In this document: piece after piece, positions 15,818-22,772 of the stretch
How positions within the stretch are numbered: the stretch's first letter is position 1
Layout: each line of letters starts with the position of its first letter
Assembly (NCBI GenBank): GCA_024276595.1
Contig: JAJRWW010000704.1
Coordinates: forward strand, 1 to 28,482
Reading direction: 5' to 3'
Length of the DNA stretch: 28,482 nucleotides
DNA from: Myxococcota bacterium
GTDB lineage: Bacteria > Myxococcota_A > Polyangia > HGW-17 > JAJRWW01
Translations under genes and position numbers: made by a program
The notes under the pieces: generated by a model
Told to the model about the DNA's origin: nothing
Database searches by the model: none
What the model saw: the letters and a program-made list of their open reading frames with translations, nothing else

Positions 15818-18428
15818 CCGAGTGAGAGCTCTGGGCCTGGCCCTGTCGCTGCTGACAGGGCCAGGCGCCATGGCCGCGCCTGCCCGGCCGGCCCCCATGG
15901 CCCGCCCGCCTGCCCGGCCGGCTCCCATGGCCCGCCCAGGGGCTCGCCCGGCCCCCATGGCTCGCCCAGGGGCTCGCCCGGCCCCCATGGCTCGCCCAGG
16001 GGCCCGCCCGCCCGCCCGGCCGGCCCCCATGGCAGCCCGAAGGGTCGCCAGCCCACCAGCCCGCGCGGTACCCAGGAGGAAAGCCCTGCGGGTGGTCCGA
16101 ATCCAGTTTCGGGGCAACAAGCGGGTGGAGAGCGAGACCATCCTCCGGGAGCTCATCACCCGGGTGGACGACGTCTACTCCCCCTTCCGGCTCCAAAAAG
16201 ACGTGCGGCGCGTCTGGCGCATGGGCAAGTTCGATGACATCAAGGTGGATGCCAAGCGCGGCATGGGCGGGGTCATCCTCACCTTCTTCGTCAAGGAGAA
16301 GCCCTCCATCCGGAAGATCGTCGTCACCGGCAACGAAGAGGTGGACATCGACAAGATAAACGAGGTGCTGGACCTCAAAAAGGGCGCCATCCTCAGCCTG
16401 CCAGCGGTCAAGAAGAACGCCGAGAAGATCCGCGAGCAGTACCTGGACAAGGGCTACTACCTGGCCGAGGTGAAGTTCGAGGTCAAGTACAGAAAGAACC
16501 ACAAGGTGGATGTCTACTTCAGGGTGAAGGAGGGGGAGAAGGTCACCGTGCGCCAGGTGCGCTTTGTGGGAAACAAGGCCGCCAGCCAGAGTGAGCTGGA
16601 GTCCATTCTCCGCACCCAGTCCGCCGGGTACTTCTCCTTCTTGACCTCCAGCGGCAACTACAAGGACGACGTCTTTCAGCGGGACCAGCTCCTGATCCGG
16701 GCCTACTACTACGACCGGGGTTACATCAACGTGAGCCTTTCGCGGCCACACGTGGTCCTCAGCGCTGACCGGCGCTACATGTACATCACGATCAACATCA
16801 CCGAGGGCAAGCAGTACCGCATCGGAAAGGTGCGCATGAAGGGAGACCTTCTGGGCAAGAAGGATCTCATGAAGCGGGCCGCCAAGGGTGACAAGGCGGC
16901 GATTGGGAAGCTGAAGAAACGCTTCTTCAAGGCCCTGAAGACAAAGAGCGGGAAGATCTTCTCCCGCTCCGAGCTGGGCCAGGACATAGTGCGCCTCACG
17001 GGCTTTTACAAAAACAGGGGCTACGCCTTTGCCAACGTCACGCCGCTGACGAACATCGACATGGACAAGCGGCTGGTGCACCTGACCTTCGAGCTGCAAA
17101 AGGGCAAGCTGGTCACCGTGGAGCGGATCAACATCGCCGGCAATACCAAGACCAGGGACAAGGTGATCCGGCGGGAGATGATAATCTCCGAGGGCGACCT
17201 TTACAGCTCCAGTCGCATCGCCATCTCCAAGCGGCGGGTGATGGCCCTGGGGTTTTTCAAGGACGTCAACATCAACACGAAGCAGGGAAGCTCCGATGAC
17301 CGCATCGTCATCAACGTGCGGGTGACGGAGCGACCCACCGGCACCTTCCAGATCGGGGCGGGCTTCTCCTCGGTGGAGAACTTCATCGCCCAGGCCCAGA
17401 TAGCCCAAAACAACCTCTTTGGCCGGGGCCAGTCCCTGACCCTCCAGGCGCAGGTGTCGGGGCTGCGGCAGCTCTTTTTGCTGCGCTTCACCGAGCCCTA
17501 CTTTCTCGACACCCGCTGGACCTTCGCCTTCTCGGTGTTCAACTCCCTGACGAACTTCGAGAGCTTCGCCCGGCAGGCCTACGGTGGTAGCCTCACCTGG
17601 GGCTATCCCATCACCCACCACCTGCGAGTGTTTCTCACCTACAAGGCCGAGCACGTGAAGGTGGATGTGGGCTCCACGGGGATCTTCGGCGGCTCCACCC
17701 AGTACGGCTTCGAGATGCCTGCCGGCGCTCGAATCGCCAACCTGTTCAACGATGGCGTCACATCCTCGGCCCGGGCCACGGTCAGCTACGACACCCGAAA
17801 CAACCGGCTGTTTCCCTCCAAGGGGATGTTCCACAGCTTCTCCGCCGAGTTTGCGTTGCCCTACCTGGGCAGCCAGAACGTCTTCAATCGCTACACGCTC
17901 TTTTCCCGGTGGTACTTCCCCATCTGGAAGGGCATCGTGTTCAAGGTGAACGCCGAGGCCGGGATGGTGGTCTCCTCCGAGCCCCAGGGGGTTCCCATCT
18001 TCGAGCGCTTCTTCGTGGGCGGCATAAACAGCGTGCGTGGGTTCAGGCCACGCACCCTGGGCCCGCGAGTGCCGGTGCCCAACTCTCTGGATCCAGGCGA
18101 GGCGCTCTTCAACTTCCCCCGTGGGGGCAACAAGCAGCTCATCTTCAACGTGGAGATCGAGTTCCCCATCTTCGACAAGGTGGGTATCAAGGGGGTCATC
18201 TTCTTCGACGCGGGCAACGCCTTTGACGACGACCAGACCTTCACCCTGCGCTCAGACCTCTTCGGCGGGGATCCCCAGCGCAAGGCGATGCTGCGCACAT
18301 CCTGGGGCTTTGGGATCCGCTGGTTCTCTCCCATAGGCCCCCTCCGGTTCGAGTGGGGGGTGCCGCTCATGCGCCAGCCCGGTGAAGAGAACATCGTGTT
18401 CGAGTTCACCATCGGCAACTTCTTCTAG
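15798..18428 (+). CDS. bamA: Outer-membrane protein assembly factor BamA, with Arg/Pro/Ala repeat insert
   Basis: This 876-residue Omp85 protein inserts beta-barrel proteins into the outer membrane. A signal peptide (about 1-27, ending near GAMAAPA) is followed by roughly 55 residues of a PAPMARPGAR-type repeat, then five POTRA domains (from about 95, starting LRVVRIQFRGNKRV, to about 500) and a C-terminal barrel with the loop-6 motif VRGF (in SVRGFRPRTLGPR) and a terminal aromatic GNFF. The repeat is encoded by a 30-bp minisatellite and is not part of normal BamA. The ATG at 15798 has AGGA four bases upstream and overlaps lolD; an in-frame GTG at 15822 is an alternative start. A strong stem-loop lies in the signal-peptide codons. 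Two Skp-like genes follow. Confidence 0.95.
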   Translation: MASRQVDRVRALGLALSLLTGPGAMAAPARPAPMARPPARPAPMARPGARPAPMARPGARPAPMARPGARPPARPAPMAARRVASPPARAVPRRKALRVVRIQFRGNKRVESETILRELITRVDDVYSPFRLQKDVRRVWRMGKFDDIKVDAKRGMGGVILTFFVKEKPSIRKIVVTGNEEVDIDKINEVLDLKKGAILSLPAVKKNAEKIREQYLDKGYYLAEVKFEVKYRKNHKVDVYFRVKEGEKVTVRQVRFVGNKAASQSELESILRTQSAGYFSFLTSSGNYKDDVFQRDQLLIRAYYYDRGYINVSLSRPHVVLSADRRYMYITINITEGKQYRIGKVRMKGDLLGKKDLMKRAAKGDKAAIGKLKKRFFKALKTKSGKIFSRSELGQDIVRLTGFYKNRGYAFANVTPLTNIDMDKRLVHLTFELQKGKLVTVERINIAGNTKTRDKVIRREMIISEGDLYSSSRIAISKRRVMALGFFKDVNINTKQGSSDDRIVINVRVTERPTGTFQIGAGFSSVENFIAQAQIAQNNLFGRGQSLTLQAQVSGLRQLFLLRFTEPYFLDTRWTFAFSVFNSLTNFESFARQAYGGSLTWGYPITHHLRVFLTYKAEHVKVDVGSTGIFGGSTQYGFEMPAGARIANLFNDGVTSSARATVSYDTRNNRLFPSKGMFHSFSAEFALPYLGSQNVFNRYTLFSRWYFPIWKGIVFKVNAEAGMVVSSEPQGVPIFERFFVGGINSVRGFRPRTLGPRVPVPNSLDPGEALFNFPRGGNKQLIFNVEIEFPIFDKVGIKGVIFFDAGNAFDDDQTFTLRSDLFGGDPQRKAMLRTSWGFGIRWFSPIGPLRFEWGVPLMRQPGEENIVFEFTIGNFF
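15835..15866 (+). promoter_or_regulatory. Perfect 13-bp stem-loop in the start of bamA
   Basis: GCCTGGCCCTGTC (15835-15847) is exactly complementary to GACAGGGCCAGGC (15854-15866) with a six-base loop GCTGCT. In RNA this would be a very stable hairpin about 37 bases downstream of the bamA ATG and just after the lolD stop. No T-run follows, so it is not an intrinsic terminator. It might slow ribosomes during signal-peptide synthesis, block a nuclease or modulate expression of bamA relative to lolD; it may also be a by-product of the LALSLLTGPG codons. Confidence 0.6.
15871..16032 (+). repeat. 30-bp minisatellite within bamA
   Basis: Five tandem units start at 15871, 15901, 15931, 15961 and 15991. 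The first four are 30 bases long and the last has a 12-base insertion. Each ends in CCCATGG, and the third and fourth units differ at one base. The unit length is a multiple of three, so unit gain or loss keeps frame. The encoded unit is ten residues, ARPGARPAPM with small variants. Confidence 0.9.
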
Positions 18429-18437
18429 GGGCCGCAG

Positions 18438-18956
18438 ATGAGACATGCGCTGATGGCGATCATTGTGTCCTCCGTGGGGGCCGTGGGCTGCCCACCGCCG
18501 GCATCCTTGCGGGTGGGGTACGTGGACGGCACCAGGGTGGTGCGGCAGACGGCGCGGGGCAAGAGGATCCGCGAGAGGATCCAGGTGGAGTCCCGGAGGC
18601 TGGAGGGCCGGCTCGCAAAGCTGCAGGAGGCCGTCAAGAAGGCAGCCGCCGAGGTGAAGGCCCTGTCCAAGAGGCGCCCTGGCACCGACCCGATTCTGGC
18701 CAAGAGGCGCAAGGATCTCAGGCTGGCCAGGGCCATGCTCAGATCCACTCACCTGCGGTACCAAAAGGAGCTCAACACCTTCGGTCAGAGGCTCCTCGAC
18801 GATCTCAAGGAGGCGATCCGGAAGGTGGCCACCCAGATTCGGCGCCGCCTGGGCCTGGACCTGGTGATCATGACCAGCAGAGGTGAGGGGTTGTGGATCT
18901 GGCCGGTGAAGGATATCACCGACCGGGTGATGAAGGAGCTGGACAGCAGAGAATAG
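18438..18956 (+). CDS. Skp/OmpH-like periplasmic chaperone, probable lipoprotein
   Basis: This 172-residue protein has a short export signal ending in GAVGC (Cys18), which suggests a lipoprotein. The mature part opens with LRVGYVDGTRVVRQTARGKRIRERI, the conserved first strand and helix of Skp/OmpH, then a long basic coiled coil (about 45-140) and a closing stretch GLDLVIMTSRGEGLWI...DITDRVMKEL. In the family, trimers hold unfolded outer-membrane proteins for BamA. The gene starts nine bases after bamA, as in many Gram-negative genomes. A second, different family member follows after 123 bases. A lipid anchor is unusual, since classical Skp is soluble in the periplasm. Confidence 0.85.
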   Translation: MRHALMAIIVSSVGAVGCPPPASLRVGYVDGTRVVRQTARGKRIRERIQVESRRLEGRLAKLQEAVKKAAAEVKALSKRRPGTDPILAKRRKDLRLARAMLRSTHLRYQKELNTFGQRLLDDLKEAIRKVATQIRRRLGLDLVIMTSRGEGLWIWPVKDITDRVMKELDSRE

Positions 18957-19011
18957 TATCGCCCCCCTCGCCGTCCATTACTGCCGAGGCGCTTGCCCAC
19001 GGCCAGGCGGC

Positions 19012-19040
19012 TTGACGTGGCACCGGCTTGGAAATACCGT
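19012..19040 (+). promoter_or_regulatory. Candidate promoter before the second Skp-like gene
   Basis: TTGACG (19012-19017) and TACCGT (19035-19040) are separated by 17 bases in the 123-base gap between the two Skp-like genes. The predicted start near 19047 gives a leader of about 33 bases. It would let the second chaperone be made independently of lolD-bamA. Confidence 0.4.
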
Positions 19041-19079
19041 CGGGAGCCCGAGACAACGAACTGCCCCGGAGTCGAGTTG

Positions 19080-19625
19080 ATGAAAAGACTTCTCACTGTA
19101 ATCGTATCCCTGGCAGCCATGGCGCTGCCACAGGTCGCTCACGCCAAGACGGGGGTGGTCTCCTTCGAGGATGTGCTCGCCAAGACCAAGACGGGCAAGC
19201 GCATCACCAAGAAGATCACCTCCTACTTCAAGCGCAAGCAGGGCCTGATCAACCGCAAGAAGAAGGCCCTGCAGCGGGAGGAGCAGCGGCTCATGAAGGC
19301 CTTCAAGCAGCTCCAGGCCTCGGAGACAATCCTCAAGCCGTCGGTCTTCAAGGCGCGAAAGAGCAAGCTGGAGCAGCGCTATCGAAAGCTGGTGCTCAAG
19401 GGCCAGCGCCTCATGCAGAAGGTCAACGGCTGGAACCAGCAGCTCCAGAAGCGGCGGTTCAAGCTGCTGCAGCCGCTGCGCTCGCTTTTCATGAGCACGG
19501 TGACCGCCATTGCCAAGGCCAAGGGTCTGAGCATCGTCATCGAGCGGAGCGCGGTGTACTACCACAAGGCATCCATCGACATCACCAACGCGGTGATCGC
19601 CAAGATCAACGCGGTCGCCAAGTAG
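19080..19625 (+). CDS. Second Skp/OmpH-like periplasmic chaperone
   Basis: This 181-residue protein has a classical cleavable signal peptide (MKRLLTVIVSLAAMALPQVAHA, cut before Lys23) and no lipobox. The mature protein starts KTGVVSFEDVLAKTKTGKRITKKI, the Skp-type opening, and continues as a strongly basic coiled coil to about residue 130, ending GLSIVIERSAVYYHKASIDITNAVIAKIN. It is clearly related in layout to the preceding protein but diverged, and it is soluble rather than lipidated, so the two may divide the work. GGAG lies eight bases before the ATG. Confidence 0.88.
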   Translation: MKRLLTVIVSLAAMALPQVAHAKTGVVSFEDVLAKTKTGKRITKKITSYFKRKQGLINRKKKALQREEQRLMKAFKQLQASETILKPSVFKARKSKLEQRYRKLVLKGQRLMQKVNGWNQQLQKRRFKLLQPLRSLFMSTVTAIAKAKGLSIVIERSAVYYHKASIDITNAVIAKINAVAK

Positions 19626-19667
19626 GCGCGCCTCCGCCGGGTGGCGGATGCCGGGTAGCCCCAGGCA

Positions 19668-21398
19668 ATGTCCCCTCTCCGCCCAGTTTTCTCCACCAGG
19701 TCCTGGCAGATGGCTGCCGGATTGGGCCTGGTCGTCTTGGTTTCCATTGCCGCCGGGTCGGGCTGTCGCTGCAACCGGGAGCGACCGTCTGCCACGGGGC
19801 GAGCCCCTGTCAACGGGCGCGACGCGGCGATGACGGAGCTTCGACCGCCGCAGGAGATCTTCGTCCCCGATGCCGGTGTGCGGCTGCCAGTGGTTCAGGA
19901 GAAGGAGCCGAACAACTGGCCGGAGTACGCCCAGCGGATATCCCCGGATTTCGTGCTGCGAGGCACCATCGGCTACCCGTTGACCAAGAAGATGGGTGAC
20001 CGCGACGTGTACTGCTTCAAGGTGGAGGGGAGCGGACGCCGTGTCCTCCGCGCCCGCATCAGCGGGGTGCCCAAGCTCAGGCTCCAGCTCACCGTGCGGA
20101 CCTCGCGCTTCGTGGTCATCAAGACCAACCGGTCCCCAGGGGTCGGCCGGGGGATCGTGGTCTCCAACCTGTCGCTGGTCCCTGGTGACTACTGCTTCGT
20201 GGTGAGCGAGGCCCGAGGGGGCCCTCCCTATCACTTCAACAAAAGAGACAGCTACCTTCTGCAGTACTCCTTGCGTTCCCCGCGAGCGGCGGAGGAGCGA
20301 GAGCCCAACGACAAGTTCTACGAGGCGAACCCCCTGCGCCCCGGGGAGGAGATCCGCGGGCTGCTGGGGAGGGCGGACGACCTGGACTGGTACCGGGTCT
20401 CGCTCGTGGGCTTGCCCGCCGGAAGCCTGCTCAGCTTGACCTTCAGGGGCGTGGGTGGGGTCACCGCCGACGTGACGGTGTACAACTGGGCGCGGAGAAA
20501 GCTCCTGACCCGGCGCTCCCTCAGGGGGGCGACGGTCTTCATCCGTGACCTCCAGGTGCGGCTGCTGACGCGGGTGGTGTGGGTGAGCGTCAAGGCCCAC
20601 CGTCGATTCAACCCCGACGACAGCTACCGCCTGAAGGTGGAGGCCACTCGCCGCGGAGCCCACCGTGAGGTGGAGCCCAACGACCTGCCGAGCAAGGCCG
20701 TGCCCCTCTCGGGCAAGCGGGGGGTGGTGAGAGGCTCGGTGGAGGTCGCCCACGACGTGGACTACTATAGGCTCGCCCTCCCGGGGCGCTCGAATGTTCG
20801 GCTGTCGCTGCGGCCACCGGCTGGGGTCGACTGCAAGCTGGCCGTGTACTCCCTGGCCGGGCGCAAGCTTGCGGTGGCTGACTTCGGCAAGGCGGGAGAG
20901 GTGGAGCTACTGACCAACGTGAGGGCCACAAACGGCGTTCGGGTGCGGGTCTCGGGGGCGCGACGCACCTTCGACCCGGGCAGGAGCTACGAGCTCAGGT
21001 GGGTCGTCACGCCAGCGGACCGGGGCGATGAGCGCGAGCCAAACAACCGCCATCGCACGGCCAACCTCCTGGTCCCGGGGGTCTCGGCGAGGGGCTACAT
21101 TCACCCCGTGGGCGACGTGGACTTCTACCGCTTCAGGCTGCGAGGGGGGCTGGGCACCACCCAGAAGGTTCGCATCTCGGTGCAGGGGGTGCCCCGAGTC
21201 AGGCTTCAGCTCACCTTGATGGACGACCACAAGAACGTGCTGGCCACCGCTGCGCTTCCCACCAGCGAGGGGTTGCGGAGGATCGTCACGACCCTTCACT
21301 GCGCCAAGACCTACTTCGTTCGAGTGCAGGACCAAAAAGGTCGCTCCGCCAACTCCACCGATGACTATGAGCTGATCCTGGCGCGCACCAGGAGGTAG
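19668..21398 (+). CDS. Exported protein with four pre-peptidase C-terminal (PPC)-like repeats, possible lipoprotein
   Basis: The 576-residue protein has a hydrophobic N-terminus ending AAGSGC (Cys33), probably a lipid attachment site, and then four repeats of about 120-130 residues. Each repeat opens with an EPN motif (EKEPNNWPEYAQ near 79, EREPNDKFYEAN near 211, EVEPNDLPSKAV near 335, EREPNNRHRTAN near 456) and has a D-x-D-x-Y/F strand 25-30 residues later (DRDVYCF, DLDWYRV, DVDYYRL, DVDFYRF). This is the beta-sandwich pattern of PPC domains, normally found at the end of secreted proteases. Here no protease domain is present, so the protein is probably a surface-binding or scaffold lipoprotein. 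Its place after bamA and the Skp genes suggests an envelope role. Confidence 0.85.
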   Translation: MSPLRPVFSTRSWQMAAGLGLVVLVSIAAGSGCRCNRERPSATGRAPVNGRDAAMTELRPPQEIFVPDAGVRLPVVQEKEPNNWPEYAQRISPDFVLRGTIGYPLTKKMGDRDVYCFKVEGSGRRVLRARISGVPKLRLQLTVRTSRFVVIKTNRSPGVGRGIVVSNLSLVPGDYCFVVSEARGGPPYHFNKRDSYLLQYSLRSPRAAEEREPNDKFYEANPLRPGEEIRGLLGRADDLDWYRVSLVGLPAGSLLSLTFRGVGGVTADVTVYNWARRKLLTRRSLRGATVFIRDLQVRLLTRVVWVSVKAHRRFNPDDSYRLKVEATRRGAHREVEPNDLPSKAVPLSGKRGVVRGSVEVAHDVDYYRLALPGRSNVRLSLRPPAGVDCKLAVYSLAGRKLAVADFGKAGEVELLTNVRATNGVRVRVSGARRTFDPGRSYELRWVVTPADRGDEREPNNRHRTANLLVPGVSARGYIHPVGDVDFYRFRLRGGLGTTQKVRISVQGVPRVRLQLTLMDDHKNVLATAALPTSEGLRRIVTTLHCAKTYFVRVQDQKGRSANSTDDYELILARTRR

Positions 21399-21478
21399 CC
21401 CGGGGCGCCCAGACCCGTATCAATCGCTGGCCTTTGGGCGCAAAAGGGATAATATACTCCAGGCTCAAGGAGGCTTGC

Positions 21479-22174
21479 ATGCGCGTGTTGCAACGACCAT
21501 CGCACCTGCGGATGGCTCTACTGGGGATGCTCTGGGCAGGAGCGCTTCTGCTGCCGGGCGCAGGATGTCCGCAGCGGGCAGCCACACCCAAGACCACCCT
21601 CAAGGCCTACGTGACGGCCCTGGAGTCTGGTGACTACTCTCGAGCCTACGACCTGATGTCCAGGTCCTTTCGCAAGCAGTTCGATCGCAGCGAGTTCATC
21701 TCCCACCAGAGGCGCAACCGCAAGGACGTGCGCGCGGACCTCCGGCAGCTAAGGGTGGGCCCGACCAAGCTCGTCGTGAGGGCCCAGTTTCGGTACGGGG
21801 ATGGCGCCGTGCTGCGGCTCGTGCGAGAGGGGGGCGCGTGGAAGCTGGCCCTGGACCCGGTTTCGTTCTACAGCCAGCGCACTCCCCGTGAGGCGTTGCG
21901 ATCCTTTGTGAGGGCGCTCCAGCGTCGCAGATACAGGCTGCTGCTGCGCTTTGTGCCCAACCAGTGGCGCAAGGTGATGACAGTGGCTGACACCCGCCGG
22001 CTCTTTTCCAAGAAGCAGATCGAGGCGACCCGCCGGCTCATCCGCAACCTGAAGGCAAACCTGAAAAATCGCATAGAGATCCAGGGAGATCAGGCTCACA
22101 TGCTCTACGGCGACAGCTACAAGGTGGAGCTCAAGCGTGAGGATGGGGTCTGGAAGATCGTTGACGCCGACTAG
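21479..22174 (+). CDS. Lipoprotein with two NTF2/DUF4878-like halves
   Basis: This 231-residue protein has a signal ending PGAGC (Cys30), consistent with a lipoprotein. Two similar halves follow: the first opens TTLKAYVTALESGDYSRAYDLMS and ends VRLVREGGAWKLALDP; the second opens EALRSFVRALQRRRYRLLLRFVP and ends VELKREDGVWKIVDAD. A helix-rich start and a final G-x-W-K strand are the pattern of NTF2-like DUF4878 or lumazine-binding-like domains, so this looks like an internal duplication. The ATG has AAGGAGG five bases upstream. An AT-rich TATACT at 21453-21458 could be a -10 element for it. Function unknown. Confidence 0.8.
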   Translation: MRVLQRPSHLRMALLGMLWAGALLLPGAGCPQRAATPKTTLKAYVTALESGDYSRAYDLMSRSFRKQFDRSEFISHQRRNRKDVRADLRQLRVGPTKLVVRAQFRYGDGAVLRLVREGGAWKLALDPVSFYSQRTPREALRSFVRALQRRRYRLLLRFVPNQWRKVMTVADTRRLFSKKQIEATRRLIRNLKANLKNRIEIQGDQAHMLYGDSYKVELKREDGVWKIVDAD

Positions 22175-22469
22175 CAGGCTCCGGGCTATGATGTTTTTGC
22201 ATAGCGCCCTGCCTGGGCTAACCGGGTGAAATAGTGGATCAAACTCCGTCCCAAGGCCCTAATATGGTGAAAAAATCCTGTACCATGACAATCTTTTCAT
22301 AGATCGGACAGGGATCTTGCGCGTACTGTCTGGTGAGGCCGGAGCCGTAACCACATGATATCCTGGCCATGTGATGTTTTTTCCCTCCACCGGGTTGCAT
22401 GGTCTGCTAATTGCATTATGGATGTGATGTGGGGTAGATGGTACTCTGGCCCCGGTGATGAGGAAGACG
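22175..22469. other. AT-rich intergenic region with inverted repeats, possible sRNA or leader
   Basis: This 295-base gap is markedly richer in A and T than the rest of the window and has no convincing reading frame. It contains an ATGGT...ACCAT pair near 22265-22287, a GACAG...CTGTC pair near 22307-22330, and a CACATG (22352-22357) / CATGTG (22368-22373) pair followed by ATG and six T (22377-22382). The last resembles a weak intrinsic terminator on the plus strand. I found no clear promoter in it. Confidence 0.4.
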
Positions 22470-22637
22470 ATGCAGCCGTGGATTATTGAAGAGATCTGGC
22501 GAGAAGAGCAGGAGCGCCAGCGTCGAGAGGAGCAGCATCGCGAGCAGATTCAGATCGACGCGCCCGACGAGGGGGCGCCAGACGACGAATCCCGCGAGGA
22601 CGCTCCGCGGCGAGGTGTGCTGATCATCGAGCTTTGA
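22470..22637 (+). CDS. Small charged protein of unknown function (55 residues)
   Basis: The predicted protein begins MQPWIIEEIWREEQERQRREEQ, a tryptophan-containing amphipathic start followed by a Glu/Arg/Gln helix. It then has an acidic stretch DAPDEGAPDDESREDAP and ends RRGVLIIEL. I recall short proteins with a WIIEEI opening in other myxobacteria, but no function is known to me. I chose the ATG at 22470 because AGGA stands five bases upstream; a GTG at 22455 or ATG at 22458 would add four or five residues. A strong intrinsic terminator 35 bases after the stop and an AT-rich leader support a separate, real transcription unit. Confidence 0.65.
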   Translation: MQPWIIEEIWREEQERQRREEQHREQIQIDAPDEGAPDDESREDAPRRGVLIIEL

Positions 22638-22671
22638 CGAGCTGTCCATTTTTGCGCACGCGCTTTTGGCT

Positions 22672-22704
22672 GGGCGGCCCTGGTGGCCGCCCATTGTCTT
22701 TTTT
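22672..22704 (+). terminator. Intrinsic (rho-independent) terminator after the 55-residue protein gene
   Basis: GGGCGGCC (22672-22679), loop CTGGT, GGCCGCCC (22685-22692) form a perfect eight-base GC stem, followed by ATTGTC and six T (22699-22704). It is well placed to end the plus-strand transcript and separates it from the convergent AgmX-like gene, whose own strand has no T-run after this hairpin. Confidence 0.85.
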
Positions 22705-22772
22705 GGGGCCACGGTTCGGGGGCCCAACCCGCTCAGAGCTGCGCACAGACCGCAGAGCAACCGGCCAAAGGC

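Noticed and set aside
15868..16035. Possible CRISPR array
   Set aside because: The 30-bp units are directly abutting with no spacers, and they keep the bamA frame, so this is a coding minisatellite.
15693..17834. A 713-codon minus-strand open frame
   Set aside because: It is the shadow of bamA; its apparent length comes from the codon bias of the sense gene.
19633..19648. TCCGCC/GGCGGA hairpin after the second Skp-like gene as a terminator
   Set aside because: There is a short stem but no T-run, and the next gene starts 20 bases later on the same strand.
18978..20753. A 591-codon minus-strand open frame
   Set aside because: It is antisense to the Skp-like and PPC-like genes, which have signal peptides and repeats.
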